DNA of 64,000 nt. It comes from Cytophagaceae bacterium UBA7467 (GTDB lineage Bacteria; Bacteroidota; Bacteroidia; Cytophagales; Spirosomataceae). A model generated the notes under the pieces. It made no database searches. It worked only from the letters and a program-made list of their open reading frames with translations, and was not told the origin of the DNA. The translations under genes and the position numbers were made by a program. The stretch is from positions 5,919 to 69,918 of the forward strand of contig DLPD01000003.1 in the NCBI GenBank assembly GCA_002479785.1, given 5' to 3'. Below, piece after piece: positions 37,511-45,913 of the stretch (positions are counted from its first letter, which is position 1; each line of letters starts with the position of its first letter).

Positions 37511-37807
37511 TTATTTAGCCTTAATCTGTGTCATCATTTTTTCCACGTCCTCAAGCAATTTCTCTGCTTTGATTTTCGCGTCTTGAACCACTTTTTTACC
37601 TTCTGATTTCGCAGAAGTTTCGATAACCTCTTTACCTTCAACGATATCATTAATCAATTGCTTTAATTGATCACGGTATTTGTTCAATTGGAAATACAAT
37701 TTACTACGGGTATTTTCTCCTTTATCTGGAGCATATAAAATACCTACCACAGCACCTGCCGCAGCGCCTACTACAAAGGCCCAAAAAGATCTAGATGATT
37801 TGCTCAT
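37511..37807 (-). CDS. YtxH domain protein
   Basis: 98 aa. A glycine/alanine-rich membrane segment near 8-27 (AFVVGAAAGAVVGILYAPDKG) is followed by a helical, lysine-rich tail, the YtxH/general-stress layout. Function in this position is unknown. It starts one base after the nusB stop. Confidence 0.88.
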   Translation of the reverse strand: MSKSSRSFWAFVVGAAAGAVVGILYAPDKGENTRSKLYFQLNKYRDQLKQLINDIVEGKEVIETSAKSEGKKVVQDAKIKAEKLLEDVEKMMTQIKAK

Positions 37808-37808
37808 T

Positions 37809-38972
37809 TTATTTGTTAGCTATGTCGATTAATCCTCGACCTGATTTTGTTATCACTTTTTCGTGAACTAAGCGATTTGAAACGACGTCTAAAATACCAT
37901 TAATAAACTGGCCAGATTTAGGAGTCGAATAGTTTTTCGCTAGTTCGATGTACTCGTTAATGCTCACTTTTACTGGAATACTTGAGAATTTCACCATCTC
38001 GGCCAAAGCCATTTTAAGAATGATAAAATCCGCTACCGCTAGGCGATCTGACTCCCAGTTTTTAGTTTGGTCCCCAATCCAAGCACTTAATTGCTTGTCT
38101 TCTGAAACGCTGTAATCGAATAATTCCTCAAAGAATAATTTGTCGTCTTCCCATTGGATGGCGAGTGGTTGCAAACGTAAGTCTTCTAAAGCCTCTATCT
38201 TAAAGGTCTTGTTCGCCATACTCTTCACCACGTCCTTATTCAAAGACCAATTTAAATCATTTTCCTCAAAATACTCCGTCATTGACTCGTGTTTTAGAAG
38301 GAAATTTTTCAATACATAAACAACAAAGGCTAAATCATCTTCAAATTTTTTGCCCGCCGTAGGAAGGTAAGTTAAGAAGGTTTCATCCGTCAAGATGTTC
38401 TCAATAAATAATTTCTTGATTAAATTTTCTTCATCCTCTGACCAGCCGATGTGGTTCTTTTCGAAGGCACGTTGTAAATCGCCCCATTTGGAAAGAATGT
38501 ATAATACCTTGTTTTTTGCCAAAAGAGAAGTCTTCGTGTTGTTCTCTAACAAACGTCTGTTCTCATCCCAAAGCGCGATTAAGGGCAATTGCTGCAAATA
38601 ATACAATATTTTCAGGTATTGTTTGTTGATGGCCTCTACCTCTGAAACCATATCTTGCTTCAACTTTTTCGCGATTTGCTTTACATTCGCTTGGTACAAT
38701 TTGTAGACAGATTGAGCGGCCTCTTGTGACTCAGCAGGAATCGTTTCTTCGGAAGTAATTTCTTGGAAATACTCTTTTAATTGAATTTCGGCAAGTTGTC
38801 GCAGGCCCTCTAAACGAGGCATTTGATCCTCTTTCGCCACCATTAAAGATAAATCAGGCTGAAAAATGGTCGCTAAACCATCAAAAGCTAATTGATATTG
38901 GGCGCGTTCTTGTGTATAAAAAGCATACAATTGTTGAAATGCTTTGACACGTAGTAATCTCCTGTTAACCAT
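37809..38972 (-). CDS. nusB: Transcription antitermination factor NusB (long form)
   Basis: 387 aa from the ATG at 38972 (MVNRRLLRVKAFQQLYAF); an ATG at 39005 is possible but overlaps the predicted -7 element. The C-terminal 130 residues are the NusB domain: DRLAVADFIILKMALAEMVKF, IPVKVSINEYIELAKNYSTPKSGQFINGILD. NusB with NusE binds boxA of rRNA leaders. The protein is far longer than the 139-aa E. coli NusB; a helical N-terminal extension is usual in Bacteroidota. Confidence 0.93.
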   Translation of the reverse strand: MVNRRLLRVKAFQQLYAFYTQERAQYQLAFDGLATIFQPDLSLMVAKEDQMPRLEGLRQLAEIQLKEYFQEITSEETIPAESQEAAQSVYKLYQANVKQIAKKLKQDMVSEVEAINKQYLKILYYLQQLPLIALWDENRRLLENNTKTSLLAKNKVLYILSKWGDLQRAFEKNHIGWSEDEENLIKKLFIENILTDETFLTYLPTAGKKFEDDLAFVVYVLKNFLLKHESMTEYFEENDLNWSLNKDVVKSMANKTFKIEALEDLRLQPLAIQWEDDKLFFEELFDYSVSEDKQLSAWIGDQTKNWESDRLAVADFIILKMALAEMVKFSSIPVKVSINEYIELAKNYSTPKSGQFINGILDVVSNRLVHEKVITKSGRGLIDIANK

Positions 38973-39002
38973 CCGAAATAAAAGAGCGTCTTGTTTGAAC
39001 AT

Positions 39003-39010
39003 CAAAATTA
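39003..39010 (-). promoter_or_regulatory. -7 element of the nusB operon
   Basis: Minus-strand TAATTTTG fits TAnnTTTG, ending 30 bases before the ATG at 38972. It would place transcription start after the alternative ATG at 39005, which supports the shorter NusB. Confidence 0.5.
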
Positions 39011-39033
39011 AGAATTTTAATTGATAAAGATTC

Positions 39034-39041
39034 TATCTTTG
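39034..39041 (+). promoter_or_regulatory. -7 element of the ABC exporter gene
   Basis: TATCTTTG matches TAnnTTTG, 30 bases before the GTG at 39072. It is divergent with the nusB element 24 bases away. Confidence 0.55.
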
Positions 39042-39071
39042 TGTTCAATTAATCTTTAGATTCTTCCTTAC

Positions 39072-40874
39072 GTGGGTGCACTCAGTCATATCAATCAGTA
39101 TTTTTGGAAGTACAAATGGCTGCTTTTCTTGGGGATTTTATTCACCTTATGCTCTAATTTTTTTGGGGTTTTCCCTGCTCAATTAGTGCGTTATGCGCTT
39201 GATTTAGTGACGGAAACCATTGATATTTATTTCCTTTTTAAAGGATTTAGCCTCCAAAAAGCTTTTTACGAAATCTTTGGTTTTACGCTTTTTTTCTACG
39301 GCGGTTTAATCATTTTGATGGCTATTTTAAAAGGTGTCTTCCTCTTTTTAGTTCGTCAGACCCTCATTGTGATGTCCCGACATATCGAGTTTGAATTGAA
39401 AAACGAAATTTATACGCATTACCAAACCTTGCCTTTGTCCTTTTACCGCCAGCAAAATACGGGTGATTTAATGGCGCGTATTTCTGAAGACGTGGGTAAA
39501 GTCCGAATGTATGTGGGACCTAGTATAATGTACGGATTGAATTTAATCACCGTGTTTATTTTGGTGATTTATGCGATGTGGCAGGTGAACCAGAAATTGA
39601 TGTGGTATGTGTTAATGCCGCTACCTATATTGTCACTTAGTATCTATTATGTGAATTCGGTCATCATTCGCAAGTCGGAAGAAATTCAGGCTGCACTCTC
39701 GCAGATTTCCACCTTTGCACAGGAGGCGTTTTCGGGAATTAGAGTGTTAAAATCCTTTGTTAGGGAGAAAAAATCATTGGAGGCTTTCAAGGAGGCGTCC
39801 TCAGCCTACCGAACTAAATCACTCGGTTTAGTGAGGGTGGATTCGCTATTTACTCCTCTGATAGCGCTATTGGTAGGTTTTTCAACGATTTTAGTCGTTT
39901 TTATTGGTTCGCAGGAGGTTATTGCCGGCCGAATGACAGTGGGTAATATCACGGAATTCATTATGTATGTGTTTATGTTGACTTGGCCAGTGACTGCTTT
40001 GGGATGGACCAGTTCGCAGATTCAACGAGCGGCGGCATCACAAAAGCGGATTAATGAGTTTTTAGAGGCCAAATCAGAATTAACTATAGGTAAACAAATT
40101 CGACAGGAAATAGTGGGTAATTGGGAGTTCAAAGAGGTTAGCTTTGCTTATCCAGGATCTGTCCGTTTGGTGTTAGAAAAAGTGAATTTGACGATAGGGG
40201 CAGGAGAATCTGTAGCACTATTAGGCCAAACAGGTTCCGGCAAATCTACCGTGGCTTTATTGATGGCCCGTTTTTATGATCCCAGTTCAGGGGAGATTTT
40301 ATTAGATGGTATTTCCTTGAAGGATTGGGATATGGCTTGGGTGCGTTCTTTTGTAGGCTTTGTGCCGCAGGATGTGTTCTTATTTTCAACGAGTATCTCG
40401 GAAAATATTCGTTTTGGTAATGATACCTTAACCCAAGAGGCTATTGAAGTCGCTGCTAAGCAAGCAGATGTGTATGACAATATCATGGAGTTTCCTGATC
40501 AATTCGAAACCATATTAGGGGAGAGAGGGATTACGCTTTCTGGAGGTCAGAAACAGCGTGTGTCGATTGCTCGTGCTTTGGCTAAAAACCCTAAGATGCT
40601 CATTCTAGATGACTGTTTATCTGCAGTAGATACGCATACGGAACATACGATTTTGGAAAATTTAAAACAGGTGACGAAAGGAAAGTCGTCACTTATTATC
40701 TCTCACCGCGTTTCCTCTGCGCGATTAGCGAATCGCATTTTTGTGCTATCCGAGGGAGCTATAGTTGAAAGCGGGACGCACGATGAATTGATGGCGGATA
40801 AAACGCTTTACTTCGAATTGTACCAGCAACAACTGAACGAAGAATTACAGCAGGTTTCCGCTCAATCGAATTAA
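39072..40874 (+). CDS. ABC exporter, fused membrane and ATPase domains
   Basis: 600 aa, GTG start. Residues about 1-320 form six membrane helices; the ATPase has Walker A GQTGSGKST, Q-loop FVPQDVFLFS and signature LSGGQKQR. Walker B reads LILDDCLSAVD, with Asp where most ABC proteins have the catalytic Glu, as in the MdlA/YheI subgroup that normally works as one half of a heterodimer. MsbA-like lipid or drug export is possible. No partner half-transporter is adjacent. It overlaps the convergent TolC-like gene by 30 bases. Confidence 0.9.
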   Translation: MGALSHINQYFWKYKWLLFLGILFTLCSNFFGVFPAQLVRYALDLVTETIDIYFLFKGFSLQKAFYEIFGFTLFFYGGLIILMAILKGVFLFLVRQTLIVMSRHIEFELKNEIYTHYQTLPLSFYRQQNTGDLMARISEDVGKVRMYVGPSIMYGLNLITVFILVIYAMWQVNQKLMWYVLMPLPILSLSIYYVNSVIIRKSEEIQAALSQISTFAQEAFSGIRVLKSFVREKKSLEAFKEASSAYRTKSLGLVRVDSLFTPLIALLVGFSTILVVFIGSQEVIAGRMTVGNITEFIMYVFMLTWPVTALGWTSSQIQRAAASQKRINEFLEAKSELTIGKQIRQEIVGNWEFKEVSFAYPGSVRLVLEKVNLTIGAGESVALLGQTGSGKSTVALLMARFYDPSSGEILLDGISLKDWDMAWVRSFVGFVPQDVFLFSTSISENIRFGNDTLTQEAIEVAAKQADVYDNIMEFPDQFETILGERGITLSGGQKQRVSIARALAKNPKMLILDDCLSAVDTHTEHTILENLKQVTKGKSSLIISHRVSSARLANRIFVLSEGAIVESGTHDELMADKTLYFELYQQQLNEELQQVSAQSN

Positions 40875-42152
40875 TTCAATTTCGGCTGCTTTCGCAGCGT
40901 ATTTTGCTTCGATTAAACGCGTCTCAGCAGCCACAGCATTGCGTTGCACCTCACGTAATTCGTAAGAGGTGGCTATACCCACTTTGAAACGATCAAAAGC
41001 TATATCGATATTTTGTTTCGCAATGGCATAGTTCTCTGTCTCTAATTGAATCAGATTCATTGAATTCTCGTAGGTCACGTAAGTCTTTTCTAAAGCAGAT
41101 AACAAGGCATTTTTCAAATCTTCGATCTGTAGAGCTGCTATTTCTGCATTGATTTTCGCATTCTGAATTTTACGCTTTTGGTTATAGCCATCGAAAATAG
41201 AAATCGTTGCCCTTAGGCCGTAATTGAACACATCGCTGCTTCCTTTCTCCACACCAAAACCTGCGCCATTCGCCACACTATTTAAGTTGTAGCCGGCTAA
41301 TAAATCGATTTGAGGCTTTTGTTGGCTTTGTAAATTCTGGATGTCTAAATCGCTGATTTTCTTACTTAAGATGGCCCCAATCAAGGTTGGATTCTGAGAT
41401 AAGGCGCTCATTTTCAGTTCACTAAGTTTCAATTTAGGAAGTAGATCGATGGTGTTAACGATTTGGAAATCTGCTTTATACTCTTTCACTAAAAGCGTAT
41501 TAAATCCTATTTTCGTGTTGGTGAAAGATTGCTCTTGTGCGATTAATAGCGCTTTGTCTTCATTGTAATCCACCTGCGCAGAATAATAATCCACCTTAGA
41601 TCCTTGTCCTACCTCGTAACGGTCTTTTGCTAATTTCAAGCGGTCACTTGAAATTTCAAGACCCTTTTTGAAGTTATTTACACGAAGGTTTTGACGTATT
41701 AGATCGTAGTAAGTACTCGAAATTAAGGCGATCAAATTTTCAATGGAAGATTCCGTTTGTTTCGCCCCCAAGTTTTGTAATTCTTTATACCGGTCACGAA
41801 GAATGAACATCCCTTTTCCATCATACAATGTCCAAGCCATTGCCATACCTACGTTTCCTGAATTAGAGTTGACTCCTGATTGAACTAATGGGGGACGCAA
41901 ACCACCAAAAAACGATTGGTCAATGCCAGAAATGGTGTAGTTTTTATTAGCGGATCCCGTAATTGTTGGAAGAAAACCCGCATTTCCTAAGCTATTTTCG
42001 TTCGCGGCAATACGCTCCTTTTGTCTTGAAATTTGGATAGAATATTGCTTCGAAATGCCCTGCTGGATTGCGTCCTCTAGCGTTAACATTTGTTGAGCTT
42101 GTGCCGAAAAAGGGGATAAAATAGCGAAAAAAGCTAGGCGAATTAGTTTCAT
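40845..42152 (-). CDS. TolC family outer-membrane efflux protein
   Basis: 435 aa with a signal peptide ending AQAQ-Q. It has the outer-membrane efflux protein layout: long helical repeats with LTLEDAIQQGISKQYSIQ at the start, GQGSKVDYYSAQVDYNEDKALL and RFKVGIATSYELREVQRN. A trimer of these forms the outer exit duct of efflux pumps. Membrane-fusion and inner-membrane partners are not adjacent on this strand; the ABC exporter on the opposite strand is a possible functional neighbour only. Confidence 0.92.
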   Translation of the reverse strand: MKLIRLAFFAILSPFSAQAQQMLTLEDAIQQGISKQYSIQISRQKERIAANENSLGNAGFLPTITGSANKNYTISGIDQSFFGGLRPPLVQSGVNSNSGNVGMAMAWTLYDGKGMFILRDRYKELQNLGAKQTESSIENLIALISSTYYDLIRQNLRVNNFKKGLEISSDRLKLAKDRYEVGQGSKVDYYSAQVDYNEDKALLIAQEQSFTNTKIGFNTLLVKEYKADFQIVNTIDLLPKLKLSELKMSALSQNPTLIGAILSKKISDLDIQNLQSQQKPQIDLLAGYNLNSVANGAGFGVEKGSSDVFNYGLRATISIFDGYNQKRKIQNAKINAEIAALQIEDLKNALLSALEKTYVTYENSMNLIQLETENYAIAKQNIDIAFDRFKVGIATSYELREVQRNAVAAETRLIEAKYAAKAAEIELIRLSGNLL

Positions 42153-42180
42153 AGGTATAGGTTGCAGTCAATCAATTGAA

Positions 42181-42188
42181 CAAACTTA
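42181..42188 (-). promoter_or_regulatory. -7 element of the TolC-like gene
   Basis: Minus-strand TAAGTTTG fits TAnnTTTG, 28 bases before the ATG at 42152. Confidence 0.45.
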
Positions 42189-42210
42189 ACAAAATCAAGT
42201 CACAATAGGA

Positions 42211-42244
42211 AGCCTTAAGCCTATAAGCACCCATAAGGCTTTTT
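42211..42244 (+). other. Hairpin with T-run in the divergent tolC/MOSC gap
   Basis: AGCCTTA (42211-42217) pairs with TAAGGCT (42234-42240) across a 16-base loop, then TTTTG. There is no plus-strand transcript upstream to terminate, so it is either a DNA-level site or a fortuitous hairpin that overlaps the upstream promoter region of the MOSC gene. Confidence 0.4.
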
Positions 42245-42257
42245 GCACAGAAAAGTT

Positions 42258-42265
42258 TACATTTG
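42258..42265 (+). promoter_or_regulatory. -7 element of the MOSC gene
   Basis: TACATTTG, ending 4 bases before the ATG at 42270. TTTTTG precedes it by 12 bases. A transcript from here would be nearly leaderless. Confidence 0.45.
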
Positions 42266-42269
42266 TAAT

Positions 42270-43082
42270 ATGGTCACACATCTGTATATCTATCCAATTA
42301 AGTCCTTAGGCGCGGTTTCACTTAGTGAATCCGTGATGGAGACGGAAGGATTGCGTGGTGACCGTCGTTTTATGCTCGTGGATGCCGCTGGTCAATTCAT
42401 TACCCAACGGACGCGACCTGAATTGACACGATTTACACTTAGGGAATCTCTTGGAGGGTTTATCGTGAAGGATGCCGAGACGGGTTTAGAGAAGGAATTG
42501 ACTTGGGAGCCTGCCTTGGGGGAATGGGTTTCGGTAGAGATTTGGGAAGATCAAGTAAAGGCACGAGAAGTGTTAGAGGGCTGGTCAGAGTGGTTTTCAA
42601 ATGCTTTGTCTTCAAAGGTAAGGCTCGTTCGCATATCGACAGAAAAACCGCGTGAGATGAAAGCAAAATACCAGACCGAATTGGCTAGAAATACTTCTTT
42701 TGCAGATTCTTTGCCGCTGCTTTTAGTTAGTGCAGGATCCTATGCTGCTTTGCAAGAGCGCTTGAAGGAACCCATAGATCAGCTGCGTTTCAGGCCGAAT
42801 ATCATTGTTTCATCTCCAAAGTCCTTTGTGGAAGATACCTGGGCTGAAATAAAGATAGGAGAGGTATCTCTTTCAGGGGCCAAACCTTGTGCCCGTTGTT
42901 CTCTCGTGAACGTGGATCCATTGACTGGGGAATCAGATAAAAGCACGTTAAAGGCTTTAGCATCGTTTCGGACGTTAAATCACAAAGTGTATTTTGGCCA
43001 GCAATTTGTTCCAATTTCAGTAGGAAAAATAGGGATAGGAATGGAGGTTTGTGTTATTCAAACGAAAGATGCGCTTTATTAG
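42270..43082 (+). CDS. MOSC domain protein (Moco-dependent type)
   Basis: 270 aa from the ATG at 42270 (MVTHLYIYPIKSLG). The N-terminal beta-barrel part MOSC_N has YPIKSLGAVSLS; the C-terminal MOSC domain has FRPNIIV and GAKPCARCSLVNVDPLTG with the conserved cysteine pair. Such proteins bind molybdenum cofactor and relate to amidoxime-reducing mARC and YcbX. It overlaps the membrane protein gene by 14 bases. Molybdenum-cofactor genes moaC and moeA are 15 kb away. Confidence 0.9.
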   Translation: MVTHLYIYPIKSLGAVSLSESVMETEGLRGDRRFMLVDAAGQFITQRTRPELTRFTLRESLGGFIVKDAETGLEKELTWEPALGEWVSVEIWEDQVKAREVLEGWSEWFSNALSSKVRLVRISTEKPREMKAKYQTELARNTSFADSLPLLLVSAGSYAALQERLKEPIDQLRFRPNIIVSSPKSFVEDTWAEIKIGEVSLSGAKPCARCSLVNVDPLTGESDKSTLKALASFRTLNHKVYFGQQFVPISVGKIGIGMEVCVIQTKDALY

Positions 43083-43812
43083 AAATCTTTCTTTGGAGGT
43101 GGTTATTGGCGCCGTTCTCTACCAATGCTTCCTGTACAAGGTGTATTTCCATTCCTTTCCATCTAATCTAGAAATGGCGATATTAGCTTTAGTCGTTTGG
43201 TTCTTGTACTTACTAGATAGGCAAATTGATAATCTTTTTCAGCCGGTTCAAGATGAACGGCATCGAATTCATCTTCATAAAAGTCCGCAGATACGGCTCC
43301 TTTTAGTAATCTTAGGAGTGTCCATTCTTAGTTTGCTGCCTTTTCAGCGCTTGGAAGTATTATTCGCTGGATTTTCGCTATTTCTATTTGTTATTTTATA
43401 CGGATTTGCCTGGCATAAACGCTGGTTGAGTTCCGAAAAGGAGGTATTTACGGCCCTATTATATGGCTTAGGTGTGGGATTAGTGGTATGGGTTCGTGAT
43501 ACCAAATCCATGCTGCTAGTATTGCCCTTAATTGCGCTAGCTTACCAAAATCTATGCTACTTTAATTTGATTGAATCTCCGAATCAATTTTATAAGAGGA
43601 GATTACGTAAAACAGAATGGATTTTAGTAGGGCTATTAAGCGGTATATATGTTGCAACCCAGGAATTCTTCATCGTCTTGCCTTTTTTGGTTACATTTGG
43701 TATAACGTTTGTTTTATCCCGCTTGCCTTTTTCAGATGAAAAGCGTTTGTTAGGAGATATGGCGTTTTGGAGTCCTTTTATCTACTTTTTCTATGGGATT
43801 TTTTCAAAATAA
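43069..43812 (+). CDS. Membrane protein, UbiA-like
   Basis: 247 aa from ATG 43069; a GTG at 43051 would be an alternative start. It has about seven membrane helices. The segment YLLDRQIDNLFQPVQDERHRIH resembles the Asp-rich DxxxD and RHxxH signature of UbiA-related proteins found in Bacteroidota, but the second Asp motif is not clear. The function is uncertain. It overlaps the MOSC gene (14 bases) and the MFS gene (20 bases), so the three are likely translated together. Confidence 0.6.
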   Translation: MRFIRNLSLEVVIGAVLYQCFLYKVYFHSFPSNLEMAILALVVWFLYLLDRQIDNLFQPVQDERHRIHLHKSPQIRLLLVILGVSILSLLPFQRLEVLFAGFSLFLFVILYGFAWHKRWLSSEKEVFTALLYGLGVGLVVWVRDTKSMLLVLPLIALAYQNLCYFNLIESPNQFYKRRLRKTEWILVGLLSGIYVATQEFFIVLPFLVTFGITFVLSRLPFSDEKRLLGDMAFWSPFIYFFYGIFSK

Positions 43813-45052
43813 AGACGCGTACAAGGCCTTAACTTTTCCGGAATTTCGGGCTTACGTGACCGGTAATACGCTTTTTACCATAGCCTTGTTGATTCAAGAA
43901 GTAGTCTTAGCGTATGAAATTTACAAGATAACGCATAATCCGCTTGCTTTGGGTTTGATTGGCTTGGCAGAAGCTGTTCCTTTTATTTCTTTGGTGCTTT
44001 TTGGAGGGCATTTTGCGGATAACCGGGATAAGAAAACGATTATGCAGGTAACCCTATCCGTGATTATTGCGTCATCTGTCTTTCTTTTGTATTCGAGTAC
44101 GCAACTGCAGTCTGCTGATCAAGATTTTCATATTTATTCCATTTACGCGGTAATATTCATTATTGGTCTTTCTAAAGGCTTTTTTAGCCCAGCCGCCTCT
44201 TCTCTGAATCCCTTCTTGGTACCTAAAGAGGTTTTTGCTAACGCTGCCACTTGGAATAGTTCTTTCTGGCAATTTGGCTCCATTTTAGGACCAGGTGTAG
44301 CAGGTTTTCTATATGCTTATGCTGGATTGTCAGGCTCCTTGATTACTGTGATTGCCCTTTTATTAGGTGTAATGTTTTGTATTATTCAAATTGAAAATCG
44401 CCCTGTTCCCGTAAAATCGGTACAACACGAATCCATTTGGCATAGTCTGCGAGAGGGAATTGCGTACGTGTTCAAGACGAAAATTATCCTCTATTCTATT
44501 TCATTAGATTTGTTTTCCGTATTGTTTGGAGGCGTGATAGCCATACTACCCATATTCGCAGAGGATATATTGAAAGTAGGAGCGGAGGGTTTAGGGATTT
44601 TACGTGCTGCTCCTTCAGTAGGAGCTGTGGTGACGATGGTTACGTTAGTCTATTTCCCTCCCCTAAAACACGCTTGGAGGAATCTGATTTTAGCCATTGC
44701 AGGATTTGGCTTAGCCACCTTTGTTTTTGGCTTATCGACAAATTTTTGGCTTTCGGTAACAGCGCTTTTCTTTACGGGCGCTTTCGATTCGATCTCTGTC
44801 GTTATTCGTCAAACGGTTTTGCGATTCTATACTCCCGACGAAATGAGGGGGCGAGTATCCTCAGTAAACGGTGTATTCGTCAGCACATCGAACGAAATGG
44901 GTGCCTTTGAATCAGGCCTGGCGGCAAAGATTTTTGGAACTGTTCCCTCTGTTTTGATTGGTGCAGGTATAACAATGGTCTTAGTTAGTCTCGTAGCTAT
45001 TACCTCGAAAGAATTGTTTGACCTGAAAGTAGATGAAAAAGTCTCCGAATAA
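43793..45052 (+). CDS. MFS transporter (EntS/MFS_3-like)
   Basis: 419 aa with about twelve membrane helices. FGGHFADNRDKKTIM near residues 65-80 is the loop 2-3 motif (GxxxDRxxRR type). The family includes enterobactin exporters and drug pumps. It is the third gene of the MOSC-UbiA-like group. It meets the convergent gene stop directly: TAA at 45050-45052 is followed by the opposite gene's stop at 45053. Confidence 0.88.
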   Translation: MGFFQNKDAYKALTFPEFRAYVTGNTLFTIALLIQEVVLAYEIYKITHNPLALGLIGLAEAVPFISLVLFGGHFADNRDKKTIMQVTLSVIIASSVFLLYSSTQLQSADQDFHIYSIYAVIFIIGLSKGFFSPAASSLNPFLVPKEVFANAATWNSSFWQFGSILGPGVAGFLYAYAGLSGSLITVIALLLGVMFCIIQIENRPVPVKSVQHESIWHSLREGIAYVFKTKIILYSISLDLFSVLFGGVIAILPIFAEDILKVGAEGLGILRAAPSVGAVVTMVTLVYFPPLKHAWRNLILAIAGFGLATFVFGLSTNFWLSVTALFFTGAFDSISVVIRQTVLRFYTPDEMRGRVSSVNGVFVSTSNEMGAFESGLAAKIFGTVPSVLIGAGITMVLVSLVAITSKELFDLKVDEKVSE

Positions 45053-45559
45053 CTAAGCTTCTGCTTCTTCTTTTCGTTTCGCGATTCGAGCTGGCCAGCC
45101 TTTTAGTATTTCTGTTAAGGCTTTTTTGGATTCTTGTGCCCACTGTATGCTTTGGATGGCTTGAACATTACTCGCGTTTTCACCTAACAAGCAAGGAAGG
45201 ATCTTAATGTGGTGGTCTTCCATTTTCTTTTCAGAAACAATGACTGTTGCATCACAAGACACGTGGTGAATAATTCCATCCGGTGTTTGACCTTCAGATA
45301 CATAAAAATGATCTAATTGAGCTAATTGGATTGTTTTTTCAGCGATTAAACGCTCTCCTTGATAATGCAATTGCGTGATGAAGTCATCTCCCACGGCCAC
45401 ATAGGAAACACGTTTTTTGCCAGACTTCTCTGCAAAATAATCACCTATGGATTGGAAGAAATTACGTTTAGACAGCGTAGTGATTCCTAGTCCTTTTGTG
45501 TGGGCTGGAAGATGAGACTGTATAAATTGGAAAGTGCTGGGCAGGTGAAGAGACATCAT
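45053..45559 (-). CDS. Protein of unknown function, downstream of an ArsR regulator
   Basis: 168 aa, no signal peptide or clear membrane segment, with a charged C-terminal tail (KRKEEAEA). I see no motif for a known enzyme. It starts 8 bases after the ArsR-type gene and is likely in the same transcript. In SdpR-type pairs the second gene is often a membrane immunity protein (SdpI), but this one is soluble, so that model does not fit. Confidence 0.65.
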   Translation of the reverse strand: MMSLHLPSTFQFIQSHLPAHTKGLGITTLSKRNFFQSIGDYFAEKSGKKRVSYVAVGDDFITQLHYQGERLIAEKTIQLAQLDHFYVSEGQTPDGIIHHVSCDATVIVSEKKMEDHHIKILPCLLGENASNVQAIQSIQWAQESKKALTEILKGWPARIAKRKEEAEA

Positions 45560-45567
45560 AAAACAGA

Positions 45568-45861
45568 TTAAATTTCGATTCTAATTTTAGGCTTAGGGAA
45601 TTCAAAGTAAGTGGAGAATGTTTTGAACCAAGTATGAATGACTTCAAAACCGGTCTTGTCGAGTTTGTACTCGATGAATTGCCCCTTTTTATCCGCTTGA
45701 ATCAGTTTGGCCTGTTTTAAAAGATCCAAATGATGCGAAATACTCGGTTTACTCATATCAAACTGACTGGCAATCTGTCCGGCGTTTTGAGGGCCATTGA
45801 CTAAGAATTGCAAGATCTCTCTCCGGGTAGGATCGTTGATTGCTTTGAATTTTGTGTCCAT
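45568..45861 (-). CDS. ArsR/SdpR family transcriptional repressor
   Basis: 97 aa winged-helix protein: NDPTRREILQFLVNGPQNAGQIA then FDMSKPSISHHLDLLKQAKLI (recognition helix) and KKGQFIEYKLD. No metal-binding cysteine pair is present, so a metal-sensing role is unlikely and an SdpR-type autorepressor is favoured. An exact palindrome abuts its start codon and is a candidate operator. Confidence 0.88.
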   Translation of the reverse strand: MDTKFKAINDPTRREILQFLVNGPQNAGQIASQFDMSKPSISHHLDLLKQAKLIQADKKGQFIEYKLDKTGFEVIHTWFKTFSTYFEFPKPKIRIEI

Positions 45862-45879
45862 CTTAATTAGATAATTAAG
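45862..45879. promoter_or_regulatory. Palindrome at the ArsR start codon, candidate operator
   Basis: CTTAATTA-GA-TAATTAAG, a perfect 8-bp inverted repeat that touches the ATG of the ArsR gene (45859-45861 on the minus strand). The size is right for a winged-helix dimer. Confidence 0.6.
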
Positions 45880-45913
45880 CGAATGTCTAAATTAAAATGC
45901 AGAAATGCAAATT

